Assembly (NCBI RefSeq): GCF_001625355.1
Contig: NZ_JSEE01000002.1
Location: 248,001-312,000, forward strand
Reading direction: 5' to 3'
DNA length: 64,000 nt
Source of the DNA: Marinomonas sp. TW1
GTDB taxonomy: Bacteria > Pseudomonadota > Gammaproteobacteria > Pseudomonadales > Marinomonadaceae
Shown: piece after piece, positions 37,299-45,585 of the stretch
Position numbering within the stretch: position 1 is the first letter of the stretch
Layout: the number at the start of each line of letters is the position of its first letter
Notes under the pieces: generated by a model
The model's input: the letters and a program-made list of their open reading frames with translations, nothing else
What the model was told of the DNA's origin: nothing
The model's database searches: none
Translations under genes and position numbers: made by a program

Positions 37299-38783
37299 AT
37301 GACTCAAACACATTTTGATCTCTTCGTAGTGGGCGGCGGTATTAACGGAACTGGCATTGCGGCAGACGCGGCTGGACGTGGCTTATCCGTCGGCTTATGT
37401 GAAATGGGTGACCTTGCCCACGCCACATCATCATCAAGCAGTAAGCTGATTCACGGTGGACTGCGTTACCTAGAGCATTATGAGTTCCGTCTGGTAAAAG
37501 AAGCCTTAAACGAGCGTGAAGTGTTATTAAAAGTCGCTCCTCATTTAGTCACTCCCATGCGCTTCCAAATGCCACACCGCCCTCACTTACGTCCGGCTTG
37601 GTTGATACGTATTGGCATGTTCCTTTATGACACGCTGGGCAAACGCGAAACCTTACCGGGTTCAAAACGCGTCAAATACGGCACGGATAGCCCACTGAAA
37701 GACGACATTACACAAGGGTTTGAATACTCAGATTGCTGGGTAGACGATGCTCGATTAGTGGTAACCAATGCGCTCAGTGCACAACAACATGGCGCGTCTA
37801 TTTTCGCTCGAACACGTTGTTCTTCAGCAAAGAGAGTGGACGGCAAATGGCACATTATTTTGACCGATGAAACCACACATGAAACCACTGAAATCACCGC
37901 AAATGGCCTAGTCAATGCGGCAGGCCCTTGGGTATCTTCTTTTATTGAAACCAAGGTGGAACGAAAAGCGCCTTACGGCATTCGCATGATCAAGGGCAGC
38001 CACATTGTCGTGCCTAAGCTGTATCAACATTCCAATGCATTTATCATGCAAAACACAGACAAACGGATTGTTTTCGCCATTCCTTATCGTGAAAATTACA
38101 CCTTGCTAGGCACAACAGATGTCGAATACAAGGGCGATCCAAATGAAGTGGCCATCTCGGAAGACGAAACCAACTACATTTTGCAGGTGGCTAATGATCA
38201 CTTCAAACAACGCTTAACGCCAAACGATGTGGTGTGGAGCTATTCAGGTGTGCGTCCGCTTTTAGAAGATGAATCTTCTGACCCATCGGCGGTCACACGC
38301 GATTACACCTTACACCTTGATGATGACTTAGGAGCCCCGCTGCTAAGCATCTTTGGCGGCAAGATCACTACGTATCGTAAGCTAGCCTTATCCGCCATGA
38401 AAAAACTGGCTCCGTTCTATCAGCAAATGGGCGATGAATGGACGCACAGCAAGCCATTACCTGGCGGCGAATTAGGCCTGTCGCTAGACGCTTACGCCAT
38501 GAAGCTTCAACAGGATTTTCCTTTCATTGGCGCGCATTTAGCACAACGCTTTGCCAACAGTTACGGCAGCCGTAGCCAGTTAATTTTAGGAAATTTGAAC
38601 TCAGTGGTCGCTCTGGGGAAAGATTTCGGTAACGAGCTCTATCAAGCAGAAGTTGACTATCTGATTGAACAAGAATGGGCTCGTAGCGCAGAAGACATTC
38701 TATGGCGCCGAACCAAGCTCGGTTTGGAATTCACAGATGACCAGGTCACTACTCTAGAAGAGTATGTTCAATCTCGGCTGTAA
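37299..38783 (+). CDS. glpD: Aerobic glycerol-3-phosphate dehydrogenase
   Basis: A 494-residue membrane-associated FAD enzyme that oxidises glycerol 3-phosphate to dihydroxyacetone phosphate and feeds the quinone pool. The FAD motif FVVGGGINGTGIAADAAGRG is at the N-terminus, followed by ATSSSSSKLIHGGLRYLEHYEFRLV and GVRPLLEDESSDPSAVTRDY. The frame is open from 37254, but that codon lies inside the GlpR operator. The ATG at 37299 gives the normal GlpD start. A strong terminator follows 24 bp after the stop. Confidence 0.96.
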   Translation: MTQTHFDLFVVGGGINGTGIAADAAGRGLSVGLCEMGDLAHATSSSSSKLIHGGLRYLEHYEFRLVKEALNEREVLLKVAPHLVTPMRFQMPHRPHLRPAWLIRIGMFLYDTLGKRETLPGSKRVKYGTDSPLKDDITQGFEYSDCWVDDARLVVTNALSAQQHGASIFARTRCSSAKRVDGKWHIILTDETTHETTEITANGLVNAAGPWVSSFIETKVERKAPYGIRMIKGSHIVVPKLYQHSNAFIMQNTDKRIVFAIPYRENYTLLGTTDVEYKGDPNEVAISEDETNYILQVANDHFKQRLTPNDVVWSYSGVRPLLEDESSDPSAVTRDYTLHLDDDLGAPLLSIFGGKITTYRKLALSAMKKLAPFYQQMGDEWTHSKPLPGGELGLSLDAYAMKLQQDFPFIGAHLAQRFANSYGSRSQLILGNLNSVVALGKDFGNELYQAEVDYLIEQEWARSAEDILWRRTKLGLEFTDDQVTTLEEYVQSRL

Positions 38784-38806
38784 TCAGCCAACTCTTCTGT
38801 ACGTTT

Positions 38807-38841
38807 GCCCGCCTAGTCGATTGTCTAGGCGGGCTTTTTTT
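38807..38841 (+). terminator. Intrinsic terminator after glpD
   Basis: GCCCGCCTAG (38807-38816) pairs perfectly with CTAGGCGGGC (38825-38834), followed by seven T. Confidence 0.92.
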
Positions 38842-38895
38842 GCTTTACTAACGGCCTCTTAAACACTCGCTACGCCGACAATGGAAGCCAGCTTC

Positions 38896-39666
38896 ATGGA
38901 TATCACGCTGTTCGATTTATCAATTTGGGTCTATTTGGCTCTGTTCGCGACAGCCTTTATCGCTGGCGTCATTGACGCCATTGCAGGCGGTGGTGGTTTG
39001 ATTACCGTCCCTGTATTACTGGCCGCAGGCCTTTCTCCCGCACAAGCGCTTGCGACCAATAAATTACAAGGCTGTGCTGGTACCTTGTCTGCCTCTTACC
39101 ACTTTGTTAAAAAAGGTCAGGTAGATCTAAAACAAATGTTGCCAGCGATCTTTATGACGGCCATTGGTGCGGTATTAGGCACCTTATTGGTGTCTTACCT
39201 TGACAGCCGTCTACTGCTTAAAGCCGTGCCCATTATTTTGATCGCAGTAGCCGTTTTCTTTTTCTTTTTACCCAAAGTACAACCTTACTTAGCCAGCAAG
39301 TTTTCCCTAAGCCATCTACAATTTGCTGTCATCATTGGTACCAGCATTGGCTTTTACGACGGTTTAATTGGTCCAGGGACCGGCGCTTTTTTCTCTACGG
39401 CTTATCTTTGCCTAATGGGCTTAACCCTGGTGTCAGCAACCGCCCACACCAAAATCCTAAACGCCACCAGCAATGTGTCCTCCTTGCTGGTGTTTACCTT
39501 CAGTGGTCATATCATCTGGACGTTGGGCATAGTGATGGGGGTGGGACAATGGCTAGGCGCACAAATAGGCTCACGCCTAGTTATCACAAAAGGCACTAAA
39601 ATCATTCGCCCTATGGTCATTATTATGTGTTTAGCCATTTCCGTTAAACTGCTTATCGATCAGTGA
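38896..39666 (+). CDS. TSUP-family (TauE/SafE) transporter
   Basis: A 256-residue membrane protein with about eight helices in two repeats. The paired signature of the family is visible: IAGVIDAIAGGGGLITVPVLLAAGLSPAQALATNKLQ in the first half and GFYDGLIGPGTGAFF...TAHTKILNATSNVSSLLVF in the second. TSUP proteins move sulfite, sulfonates or other small organosulfur or organic anions. ATG at 38896 preceded by GGAAG. Its last 14 bp overlap the tail of the convergent LysR gene, so the two transcripts are complementary at their ends. Confidence 0.9.
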   Translation: MDITLFDLSIWVYLALFATAFIAGVIDAIAGGGGLITVPVLLAAGLSPAQALATNKLQGCAGTLSASYHFVKKGQVDLKQMLPAIFMTAIGAVLGTLLVSYLDSRLLLKAVPIILIAVAVFFFFLPKVQPYLASKFSLSHLQFAVIIGTSIGFYDGLIGPGTGAFFSTAYLCLMGLTLVSATAHTKILNATSNVSSLLVFTFSGHIIWTLGIVMGVGQWLGAQIGSRLVITKGTKIIRPMVIIMCLAISVKLLIDQ

Positions 39667-40603
39667 TTTTTAACGCCTCAGGCTTGGTTAACGCGTCATC
39701 TGGCGAATAGCGATAACATTCCGCCACCAACCATTTTAGCAACTGCTGAACGGGCTCTCTTTGGTATTGCGCTTCTGGACACGCAAACACATAGGCATGA
39801 TCTTCATCCAAAACATCATCAAACGGCTTCACTAAACGACCCTGCTGAATATCGTCCATTACTAATGGCGTTCTACCTAGCGCTACGCCTTGTCCAGCAA
39901 TCGCCGCCTGTACGGCCAAATCGCCACGATTAAAGCTGATACCTCGGGACGGCTTAACGCCTTTTGCATTGGCCAGCTGCAACCAACGCTCCCACTCAGC
40001 ATAAGGACTGGAAAAGCGCCATTCAGAATCATCATTAAGCAAGGGAACATTGGCTAATTGATTCGCATGCGTTAAACCACGCTGCTTAAGAAAAGCTGGA
40101 CTGCATACAGGAAACACCTTGTCCTTCATCAACGGCACTAAGTGACTTTTAACATTGTGTACATGACTATGAACGATGGCGACATCAATTCGATCCCGCT
40201 GAAAATTCACCTCTCTATCATTCGCTTGAATGCGCAACTGCAAATCTGGATAGGTTTCTTGCAGGCTCCCCAAACGAGGGATCAACCATTTCGTGGCAAA
40301 AGAGGGCATCACCGAAACAGACAGAATGTTTGAGCTTTCTGCTTCCTGTAATTCACTGATCAAACTGCTGATGTCATTAAAGCTATGATTCAGCTGAACG
40401 GCCAGCCTGGCACCAGCAACCGTCAACTCCAAGCGTCTATGATGACGCGTAAAGAGACTGAACTTCAAACGCTCTTCCAAGTGACGAATTTGCTGACTCA
40501 CTGCCCCTTGAGTGAGATGCAGCTCTTCTGCCGCCTTAGTAAAGCTCAAATGACGGGCAGCAATTGAGAAGGTATTCAGCCCCGTTAGTGGAATAGACTT
40601 CAT
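39653..40603 (-). CDS. LysR-family regulator (GcvA-like)
   Basis: A 316-residue LysR regulator. The HTH is at about residues 6-65 (LNTFSIAARHLSFTKAAEELHLTQGAVSQQIRHLEERLKFSLFTR). The effector domain follows, with the GcvA-type SFATKWLIPRLGSLQETYPDLQLRI and RDRIDVAIVHS blocks. GcvA-type regulators often control an adjacent amino acid or small-molecule gene. Here the only close neighbour is the convergent TSUP transporter. An inverted-repeat-like TTTAGCATTAGTATTACTAATGCTAAA-type sequence lies about 50-80 bp upstream (near 40652-40679) and could be its operator. Confidence 0.9.
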   Translation of the reverse strand: MKSIPLTGLNTFSIAARHLSFTKAAEELHLTQGAVSQQIRHLEERLKFSLFTRHHRRLELTVAGARLAVQLNHSFNDISSLISELQEAESSNILSVSVMPSFATKWLIPRLGSLQETYPDLQLRIQANDREVNFQRDRIDVAIVHSHVHNVKSHLVPLMKDKVFPVCSPAFLKQRGLTHANQLANVPLLNDDSEWRFSSPYAEWERWLQLANAKGVKPSRGISFNRGDLAVQAAIAGQGVALGRTPLVMDDIQQGRLVKPFDDVLDEDHAYVFACPEAQYQREPVQQLLKWLVAECYRYSPDDALTKPEALKITDR

Positions 40604-40653
40604 AGTCGCTTACCCTTAAAAAGAAACACAAAACACACAATAGAACGAAGAGT

Positions 40654-40680
40654 TTAGCATTAGTATTACTAATGCTAAAA
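40654..40680. promoter_or_regulatory. Inverted repeat upstream of the GcvA-like LysR gene
   Basis: TTTAGCATTAGTA at 40654-40666 pairs with TACTAATGCTAAA at 40668-40680 across a single central T. This is a perfect 13-bp-arm palindrome, far longer than chance would give, and LysR proteins bind such sites beside their own genes. It may control the LysR gene leftward or the candidate small RNA to the right. Confidence 0.6.
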
Positions 40681-40729
40681 CTCAATTTATATCGTTTGTC
40701 AGTTCATCTAATTCCACTAAAATAAGCAT

Positions 40730-40906
40730 CCTATCTTTGGATTCTTACAGCAATCTAGAGAATGTGTTAATACAGCCCTAACTGTATGAATCCTAAGGCA
40801 TGTCCCCACAGTCGTGTCTTAGGCGAATATCACCATTCCCACAGGATGATGCTATTCAAGCTGCTAGTTACTTTTATTTAAGCCGGACCTATGTCCGGCT
40901 TTTTTT
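40730..40906 (+). ncRNA. Candidate small RNA with its own promoter and terminator
   Basis: No open reading frame fits here, yet promoter-like boxes TTGTCA (40696-40701) and TAAAAT (40718-40723) are 16 bp apart. A strong intrinsic terminator, AGCCGGAC-CTAT-GTCCGGCT plus T run, ends at 40906. The about 177-nt transcript between would contain the stems TACAG/CTGTA (40771-40786) and CCTAAG/CTTAGG (40792-40823). It converges on gap, which has its own terminator on the other strand, and no + strand gene follows for 2.7 kb. The family is not recognised. Confidence 0.45.
40881..40906 (+). terminator. Intrinsic terminator of the candidate small RNA
   Basis: An 8-bp GC-rich stem, AGCCGGAC/GTCCGGCT, with loop CTAT and a T run. 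No protein-coding gene on this strand ends before it. Confidence 0.85.
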
Positions 40907-40931
40907 ATGCCTATTCACAACGGATAAAAAC

Positions 40932-40960
40932 AAAAAAAGCGATGGTATTTACCATCGCTT
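40932..40960 (-). terminator. Intrinsic terminator after gap
   Basis: On the reverse strand AAGCGATGGT-AAAT-ACCATCGCTT is followed by a run of T, about 30 bp after the gap stop codon. Confidence 0.88.
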
Positions 40961-40991
40961 CGTTTATGTCTAATGGTCAATCAATGACACA

Positions 40992-42365
40992 TTATGCGGC
41001 TCTGTCTTCCAATAATAGCGCTTTAGAAAACTGACCCAACGCCAACTTTTCCATTAAGCGAACCACTTGGCAGCTGTAGCCATACTCATTGTCGTACCAG
41101 ACATATAAGGTTGCTTGGTTACCGCGAACCTTAGTAGACAAGGAATCCAAAATACCCGCCTGTTGAGAACCAATGAAATCGGAACTCACGGCATCCGCTT
41201 CTTCACTGAAGCCAATTTGACCGGCTAATTCAGCGCTGTTGGACGCGGCTTTTAACAAGGCATTAATTTCGTCTACTGATGTGCCTGCTTTTAGATTTAG
41301 ACTCAATACAGCAATAGACACATTAATGACGGGAACACGAATTGCACTGCCGCTGAGCTTTCCTTCTAAAGAAGGAATGGCTTTTGATACGGCTTTAGCA
41401 GCACCCGTTTCGGTTATCACCATGTTCATACCAGCGGCGCGGCCACGGCGATCACCTTTATGGATGTTATCAATCAAATTCTGGTCATTGGTGTAAGCGT
41501 GAACCGTTTCAACGTGGCCAGACTCAATGCCAAACTTGTCTTCTAACACAGACAAGATAGGGGTGATGGCATTAGTCGTACAAGAGGCTGCTGAGACAAT
41601 CTTATCCTCTGCGGTAAGATCAGAATCGTTCACACCAAATACCACATTCTTCATGGCCTTACCCGGAGCGGTAAGCACTACGCGCTCAATACCAGGACGA
41701 TTCAAGTGCACACTTAAGCCATCATGATCACGCCAGCGACCTGTATTATCAACCAATAAAGCGTTTTCAATATGGTAAGCCGAGTAATCGACTTCAGCCG
41801 GGTCTGATGCGTAAATGATTTTAACCGGGTTACCATTAATCATTAACACTTGGTTGGCTTCATCCGCTTTTACAATACCGTCATAAGCACCATGAACTGA
41901 ATCGTATTTAAGCAAGCTAGCGCGTTTCGCTAAATCATTTGGTCCAGCATTACGCACAACAATCGCTGCCAGCTTCATGCCTGGCGTCGTATGACCCAGC
42001 GCGCACATGCGACGAGCGAGCAAACGACCAATACGACCGAAGCCATACAGCACCACAGGCACTTCCGTACCATCTGAAGGCTGAGCTGCTAACAAAGACG
42101 TTAAGTCTGCTTGTGCTAACAAGTCTTCGAGCTCAACACTCGTTTGAACCAGTTCACTTGCATACAATTCTTCTAACACACCATAGACTTGCACTAGATC
42201 TAACTCAGGATGTTGATCAAAAGTTGCCATTAACCCTGTTACAGAATCCGCCATTAGGGTGTTACCCGCTAGCTGAACCTTGATGGATTTTTCACGGCCA
42301 AGTTTACCAAGAAGCGGAATCATGGATTCTACTTGCGAGAGAGATTGTAACCAAGTGCTTGTCAT
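40992..42365 (-). CDS. gap: Glyceraldehyde-3-phosphate dehydrogenase, long form with N-terminal extension
   Basis: A 457-residue GAPDH, over 100 residues longer than the classical enzyme. The extra segment is N-terminal (about residues 1-100, helical, no recognised domain). The Rossmann start VVLYGFGRIGRLLARRM is at about 103. The catalytic cysteine is in SAASCTTNAITP (near 258) and the histidine in VETVHAYTNDQN. This long type (PRK08289-like) is known in pseudomonads and relatives beside a standard gap gene and may favour the gluconeogenic direction. The role of the extension is unknown. It ends at its own terminator. Confidence 0.9.
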   Translation of the reverse strand: MTSTWLQSLSQVESMIPLLGKLGREKSIKVQLAGNTLMADSVTGLMATFDQHPELDLVQVYGVLEELYASELVQTSVELEDLLAQADLTSLLAAQPSDGTEVPVVLYGFGRIGRLLARRMCALGHTTPGMKLAAIVVRNAGPNDLAKRASLLKYDSVHGAYDGIVKADEANQVLMINGNPVKIIYASDPAEVDYSAYHIENALLVDNTGRWRDHDGLSVHLNRPGIERVVLTAPGKAMKNVVFGVNDSDLTAEDKIVSAASCTTNAITPILSVLEDKFGIESGHVETVHAYTNDQNLIDNIHKGDRRGRAAGMNMVITETGAAKAVSKAIPSLEGKLSGSAIRVPVINVSIAVLSLNLKAGTSVDEINALLKAASNSAELAGQIGFSEEADAVSSDFIGSQQAGILDSLSTKVRGNQATLYVWYDNEYGYSCQVVRLMEKLALGQFSKALLLEDRAA

Positions 42366-42625
42366 GTTGTGCTCCCAAATGACGCTGTTGTATCAATATG
42401 GGCGCAGTCTACCGCCAGTTTTGAGCAAAAACAAATTGTAAGAAGACTACGAAAAGTCTTTAAAATCCGTAATTTAGAGGGTTATTTTATAGAAATAACG
42501 AAATATAAAAGAAGAGTTAGAAACTTTACTACAGAAGCAAAGCATTGAATCGATAATTCAGCAAAACCAACCCATTTTGTTGTAAATAAGCAACGAAAAT
42601 AGACAGGAAATTTCATCAATTATTT

Positions 42626-42955
42626 TTACAAATGGCGTTTTCTTTCTGCCAAAATGCCCAATAAACAAAAACACGCCAGTATCAGCGCGGGGCGATATGT
42701 CAAATCTACATGCGTGATTCCCCAATACACTAATGGCTGAGTCCACAGCGTCAACAAACCATAACCAAAGGTACACATGAGAATAAAGGCCGCGATGCGC
42801 GCAATAAAAATCCACGAAGAGACCAGGCGCTTAAGATAACCATTAATACGGTCACCATAAATCACCAAACAAGTGGCAACCAATGCCAAAGAAACATCCT
42901 GCAAATGCGGTTGCAATAGGTGCGCTAAGCGCAGATTGAGATCAAGAATCAACAT
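42626..42955 (-). CDS. DUF3392 family inner-membrane protein
   Basis: A 109-residue protein with three predicted helices (about residues 18-33, 47-71 and 84-103). It matches the DUF3392 pattern: start LDLNLRLAHLLQPHLQDVSLALVATCLVIYGDRINGYLKRLV and end LILACFCLLGILAERKRHL. No function is established. It lies 25 bp after the secreted-protein gene on the same strand, so the two are probably co-transcribed. The 260-bp gap between gap and this gene is AT-rich with no feature I can support. Confidence 0.85.
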   Translation of the reverse strand: MLILDLNLRLAHLLQPHLQDVSLALVATCLVIYGDRINGYLKRLVSSWIFIARIAAFILMCTFGYGLLTLWTQPLVYWGITHVDLTYRPALILACFCLLGILAERKRHL

Positions 42956-42980
42956 AGTTAGATTTACTGCTAGGCCATAA

Positions 42981-43535
42981 CTAATTATTACGAGACAAGG
43001 ACAACGATTCTACATCAATTCGACCTGAGCTCTGAATGACCTTAGGACGTTCATCCAAATACGTGACCGATACATCGACACTGACGTTGTTTAAACTAAT
43101 CTTGGTATAATCTTTGAGTCGCCATTCCACTTCACCAAGACCATTATCCAGTCGTCCGGAACTTGGTGTACCGTACTTTTTCAACAGCAAATTGCCCAAA
43201 GAACGGCGCTGACGGCTGCTTTTCACCACACCAGAAAGTAACGCCTGCACTAAATACCCAGATTCGTTACTCTGTACGGTTAAATCAGTCACACCTAAAA
43301 TGCCTTCAGGACCAAGACTGTAACTTTGCACACCATCTTGATAAGAGGGGTAGCTTTCTACGCCCATGGATTTTAATTGTTCGCCCAAATCTGACAATTT
43401 CAGGTTATTAAATGGCAAACCAAACAACTCTGACTGACCTGATACTTGCGTGGTGCTCACTTGAGTATTCGCCCATAGTGACGGCGACACCAAAACAAAT
43501 AAGGCTAGGATACAAGAAGTAATCACCCTAGACAT
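42981..43535 (-). CDS. Exported protein of unknown function
   Basis: A 184-residue protein with a signal peptide (MSRVITSCILALFVLVSPSLWA, predicted cleavage after residue 22, ANTQV), so it is likely periplasmic. The mature part begins with FGLPFNNLKLSDLGEQLKSMGVESYPSYQDGVQSYSLGPEGILGVTDLTV, which resembles a compact ligand- or peptide-binding domain, but I do not recognise a family. It is divergent from the uridine kinase gene and upstream of the DUF3392 gene. Confidence 0.65.
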   Translation of the reverse strand: MSRVITSCILALFVLVSPSLWANTQVSTTQVSGQSELFGLPFNNLKLSDLGEQLKSMGVESYPSYQDGVQSYSLGPEGILGVTDLTVQSNESGYLVQALLSGVVKSSRQRRSLGNLLLKKYGTPSSGRLDNGLGEVEWRLKDYTKISLNNVSVDVSVTYLDERPKVIQSSGRIDVESLSLSRNN

Positions 43536-43663
43536 GAATCTATCCCTACATACATCGATATTCCACTTTTGCCGCCAAAAACGACCAAACCTGATATATA
43601 ATACAACATAAATCGCTCCGACAACTCAAGGAGCACAAGCATTTATTTTATTTGAGGTAATAC

Positions 43664-44275
43664 ATGGCACTTGTTATTGGCATCACTGGGGTATCTGGCA
43701 GTGGAAAAAGTCGACTTTGCTCCCTGCTAGCAGAAGGACAAGATTCAAAGATCACTGTTCTTTGCCAAGACAGCTTTTACAATGGCTGCGGCAGCATAGA
43801 CCCGGATGTCTACAACTTCGATGATTTGAGCTCATTGGATATAGAAAGCCTAACCTTGGCGATTCACAATTGTAAGAATCGTCAGCAACCGAATGAGATC
43901 CCTGTCTACGATCACGCCCAACACAAACGCACAGGCTACCGTAATTTGGAACCGACACACGTAGTCCTAGTTGAAGGTCACATGATGTTTCAGGACCCAG
44001 GCATCCGTGATGCTGTGGATTACCTATTGTTTGTGGATACCGACATGGACATCGCCATCGTACGCCGTTTAAAACGAGACATTGCTGAACGTGGCCGAGA
44101 TGTAAACGAAGTCACCAGCCGCTACATGCGTCATGTTCGTCAAGCCTCCATCAAAACGATTGGCATTCGAGACAAAGCGGACTTTATTATCCCGAATAAC
44201 AAAAGCTTCACCAATGCGGCCAATTTATTACGCAGCCACATTGACTTCTTACTCAAAGAAAAAGGCGCTGTTTAG
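43664..44275 (+). CDS. udk: Uridine kinase
   Basis: A 203-residue P-loop kinase of the phosphoribulokinase/uridine kinase family. The Walker A is GVSGSGKS (about residues 9-16), followed by LCQDSFYNGC, YNFDDLSSLD, the PVYDHAQHKRT nucleoside-binding loop and VVLVEGHMMF. It phosphorylates uridine and cytidine in pyrimidine salvage. It is slightly shorter than the 213-residue E. coli enzyme. The stop codon lies in the loop of the terminator hairpin that follows. Confidence 0.82.
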   Translation: MALVIGITGVSGSGKSRLCSLLAEGQDSKITVLCQDSFYNGCGSIDPDVYNFDDLSSLDIESLTLAIHNCKNRQQPNEIPVYDHAQHKRTGYRNLEPTHVVLVEGHMMFQDPGIRDAVDYLLFVDTDMDIAIVRRLKRDIAERGRDVNEVTSRYMRHVRQASIKTIGIRDKADFIIPNNKSFTNAANLLRSHIDFLLKEKGAV

Positions 44276-44284
44276 CGCCTTTTT
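44260..44284 (+). terminator. Intrinsic terminator overlapping the end of udk
   Basis: AAAGGCGC-TGTTTA-GCGCCTTT then TT; the udk stop codon TAG is within the loop. Confidence 0.85.
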
Positions 44285-44310
44285 CTTTCGTGCAATACCA
44301 GGGCTAAGCC

Positions 44311-45444
44311 TTACTTCTTAATATCATCAAAGAAGCGTTTCACCCCATCAAACCAACTTTTTTGCTTTGGAGAGTGATTCGTACCTTCGCCCATGGTTTC
44401 AGACAATTCAGTCAGCAACTCTTTTTGGCGAGCCGTTAGATTCACTGGCGTTTCCACCACAACCTTACAGATCAAGTCTCCTACTGGGCCACCACGTACC
44501 GGTTTCACACCCTTGTTACGCAGACGGAACAACTTGCCAGTTTGACACTCTGCCGTGACTTTTAAACGCACACGACCATCTAATGTCGGCACATCAATTT
44601 CGCCACCTAAGGCAGCCGTTGTAAAGCTGATCGGCACTTCACAATACAAATTCGCGCCATCACGCTCAAAAATGCTGTGCGGCTTCACCGACACTTGCAC
44701 AAACAAGTCGCCAGCTGGACCACCATGTGTTCCCGCTTCGCCTTCACCAGAAAGACGAATACGATCCCCCGTGTCCACACCAGCAGGGATTTTCACATTC
44801 AGTGTTTTGTATTCTTGCTTACGGCCTTGACCATGACAATCAGTACAAGGATCAGAAATCACCTGACCTTGACCATGACACTCTGGACAAGTTTGCTGTA
44901 CAGAGAAGAAGCCCTGTGACATACGGACTTGACCAGCACCACCACAGGTTCCACAGGTTTTAGGAGTAGAACCCTTCTTCGCACCAGAACCGTCACAGGT
45001 TTCACATTCCACCAAGGTCGGAATGCGAATCTTTTCTTCACAACCCCAAACCGCTTGCTCTAAATCAAGCTCTAGGGTGTAACGTAGATCGGAACCACGA
45101 CGAGTACGGCTTTGACCACCGCCACCACCGCCACCACCGCCAAAAATATCCCCAAAAACATCACCAAAGATGTCACTAAAACCGCCCGCTCCAGCACCGC
45201 CAAAGCCACCAGCTTGACCATTTACGCCTTCATGACCAAAGCGGTCATAAGCCGAGCGCTTCTCTTCAGAAGACAATATTTCGTAGGCTTCCGCCAGTTC
45301 CTTGAATTTATCAAGCGCTTCTGGGTTATCTGGATTCTTATCTGGGTGGTACTTATTCGCTAAAGAGCGATAAGCTTTTTTGATCTCTTTCTTATCCGCG
45401 TCTTTGGCCACCCCAAGAACGTCGTAATAGTCTCTTTTGCTCAT
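44311..45444 (-). CDS. dnaJ: Chaperone DnaJ (Hsp40)
   Basis: A 377-residue type I J-protein. The J domain has the HPD triad (YHPDKN, about residues 32-37). The Gly/Phe region ([30 protein letters not shown], about 77-110) is followed by four zinc-finger CxxCxGxG repeats ([32 protein letters not shown]) and the C-terminal substrate-binding domains. It stimulates the ATPase of DnaK, encoded just upstream on the same strand, 141 bp away. Confidence 0.97.
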   Translation of the reverse strand: MSKRDYYDVLGVAKDADKKEIKKAYRSLANKYHPDKNPDNPEALDKFKELAEAYEILSSEEKRSAYDRFGHEGVNGQAGGFGGAGAGGFSDIFGDVFGDIFGGGGGGGGGQSRTRRGSDLRYTLELDLEQAVWGCEEKIRIPTLVECETCDGSGAKKGSTPKTCGTCGGAGQVRMSQGFFSVQQTCPECHGQGQVISDPCTDCHGQGRKQEYKTLNVKIPAGVDTGDRIRLSGEGEAGTHGGPAGDLFVQVSVKPHSIFERDGANLYCEVPISFTTAALGGEIDVPTLDGRVRLKVTAECQTGKLFRLRNKGVKPVRGGPVGDLICKVVVETPVNLTARQKELLTELSETMGEGTNHSPKQKSWFDGVKRFFDDIKK

Positions 45445-45518
45445 CGCAGGTATTCCTGAATAGTAAAAGTCTGCATGTCTTATTTAAACCGTAACAAGCG
45501 CTACAGCTTAAACAGCAA

Positions 45519-45565
45519 GGCACGGTTGTAAACCGTGCCCGCCATCGCTTGCCTCGCAATGAGGC
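45519..45565 (-). promoter_or_regulatory. Two hairpins in the dnaK-dnaJ gap
   Basis: GGCACGGTT-GTA-AACCGTGCC (45519-45539) and GCCTC-GCAAT-GAGGC (45551-45565). Neither has a T run on the dnaJ-sense strand, so they are more likely processing or attenuation stems that lower dnaJ relative to dnaK than full terminators. Confidence 0.5.
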
Positions 45566-45585
45566 GGTTTCATCAGAATCAACGA

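Noticed and set aside
42558..42815. 85-codon frame overlapping the DUF3392 gene on the same strand in another frame
   Set aside because: The DUF3392 frame has family features and the right start; the other frame does not.
45095..45180. Runs of CCACCGCCACC that give long opposite-strand frames and look like a low-complexity repeat
   Set aside because: They are the glycine-rich Gly/Phe region codons of dnaJ on the other strand.
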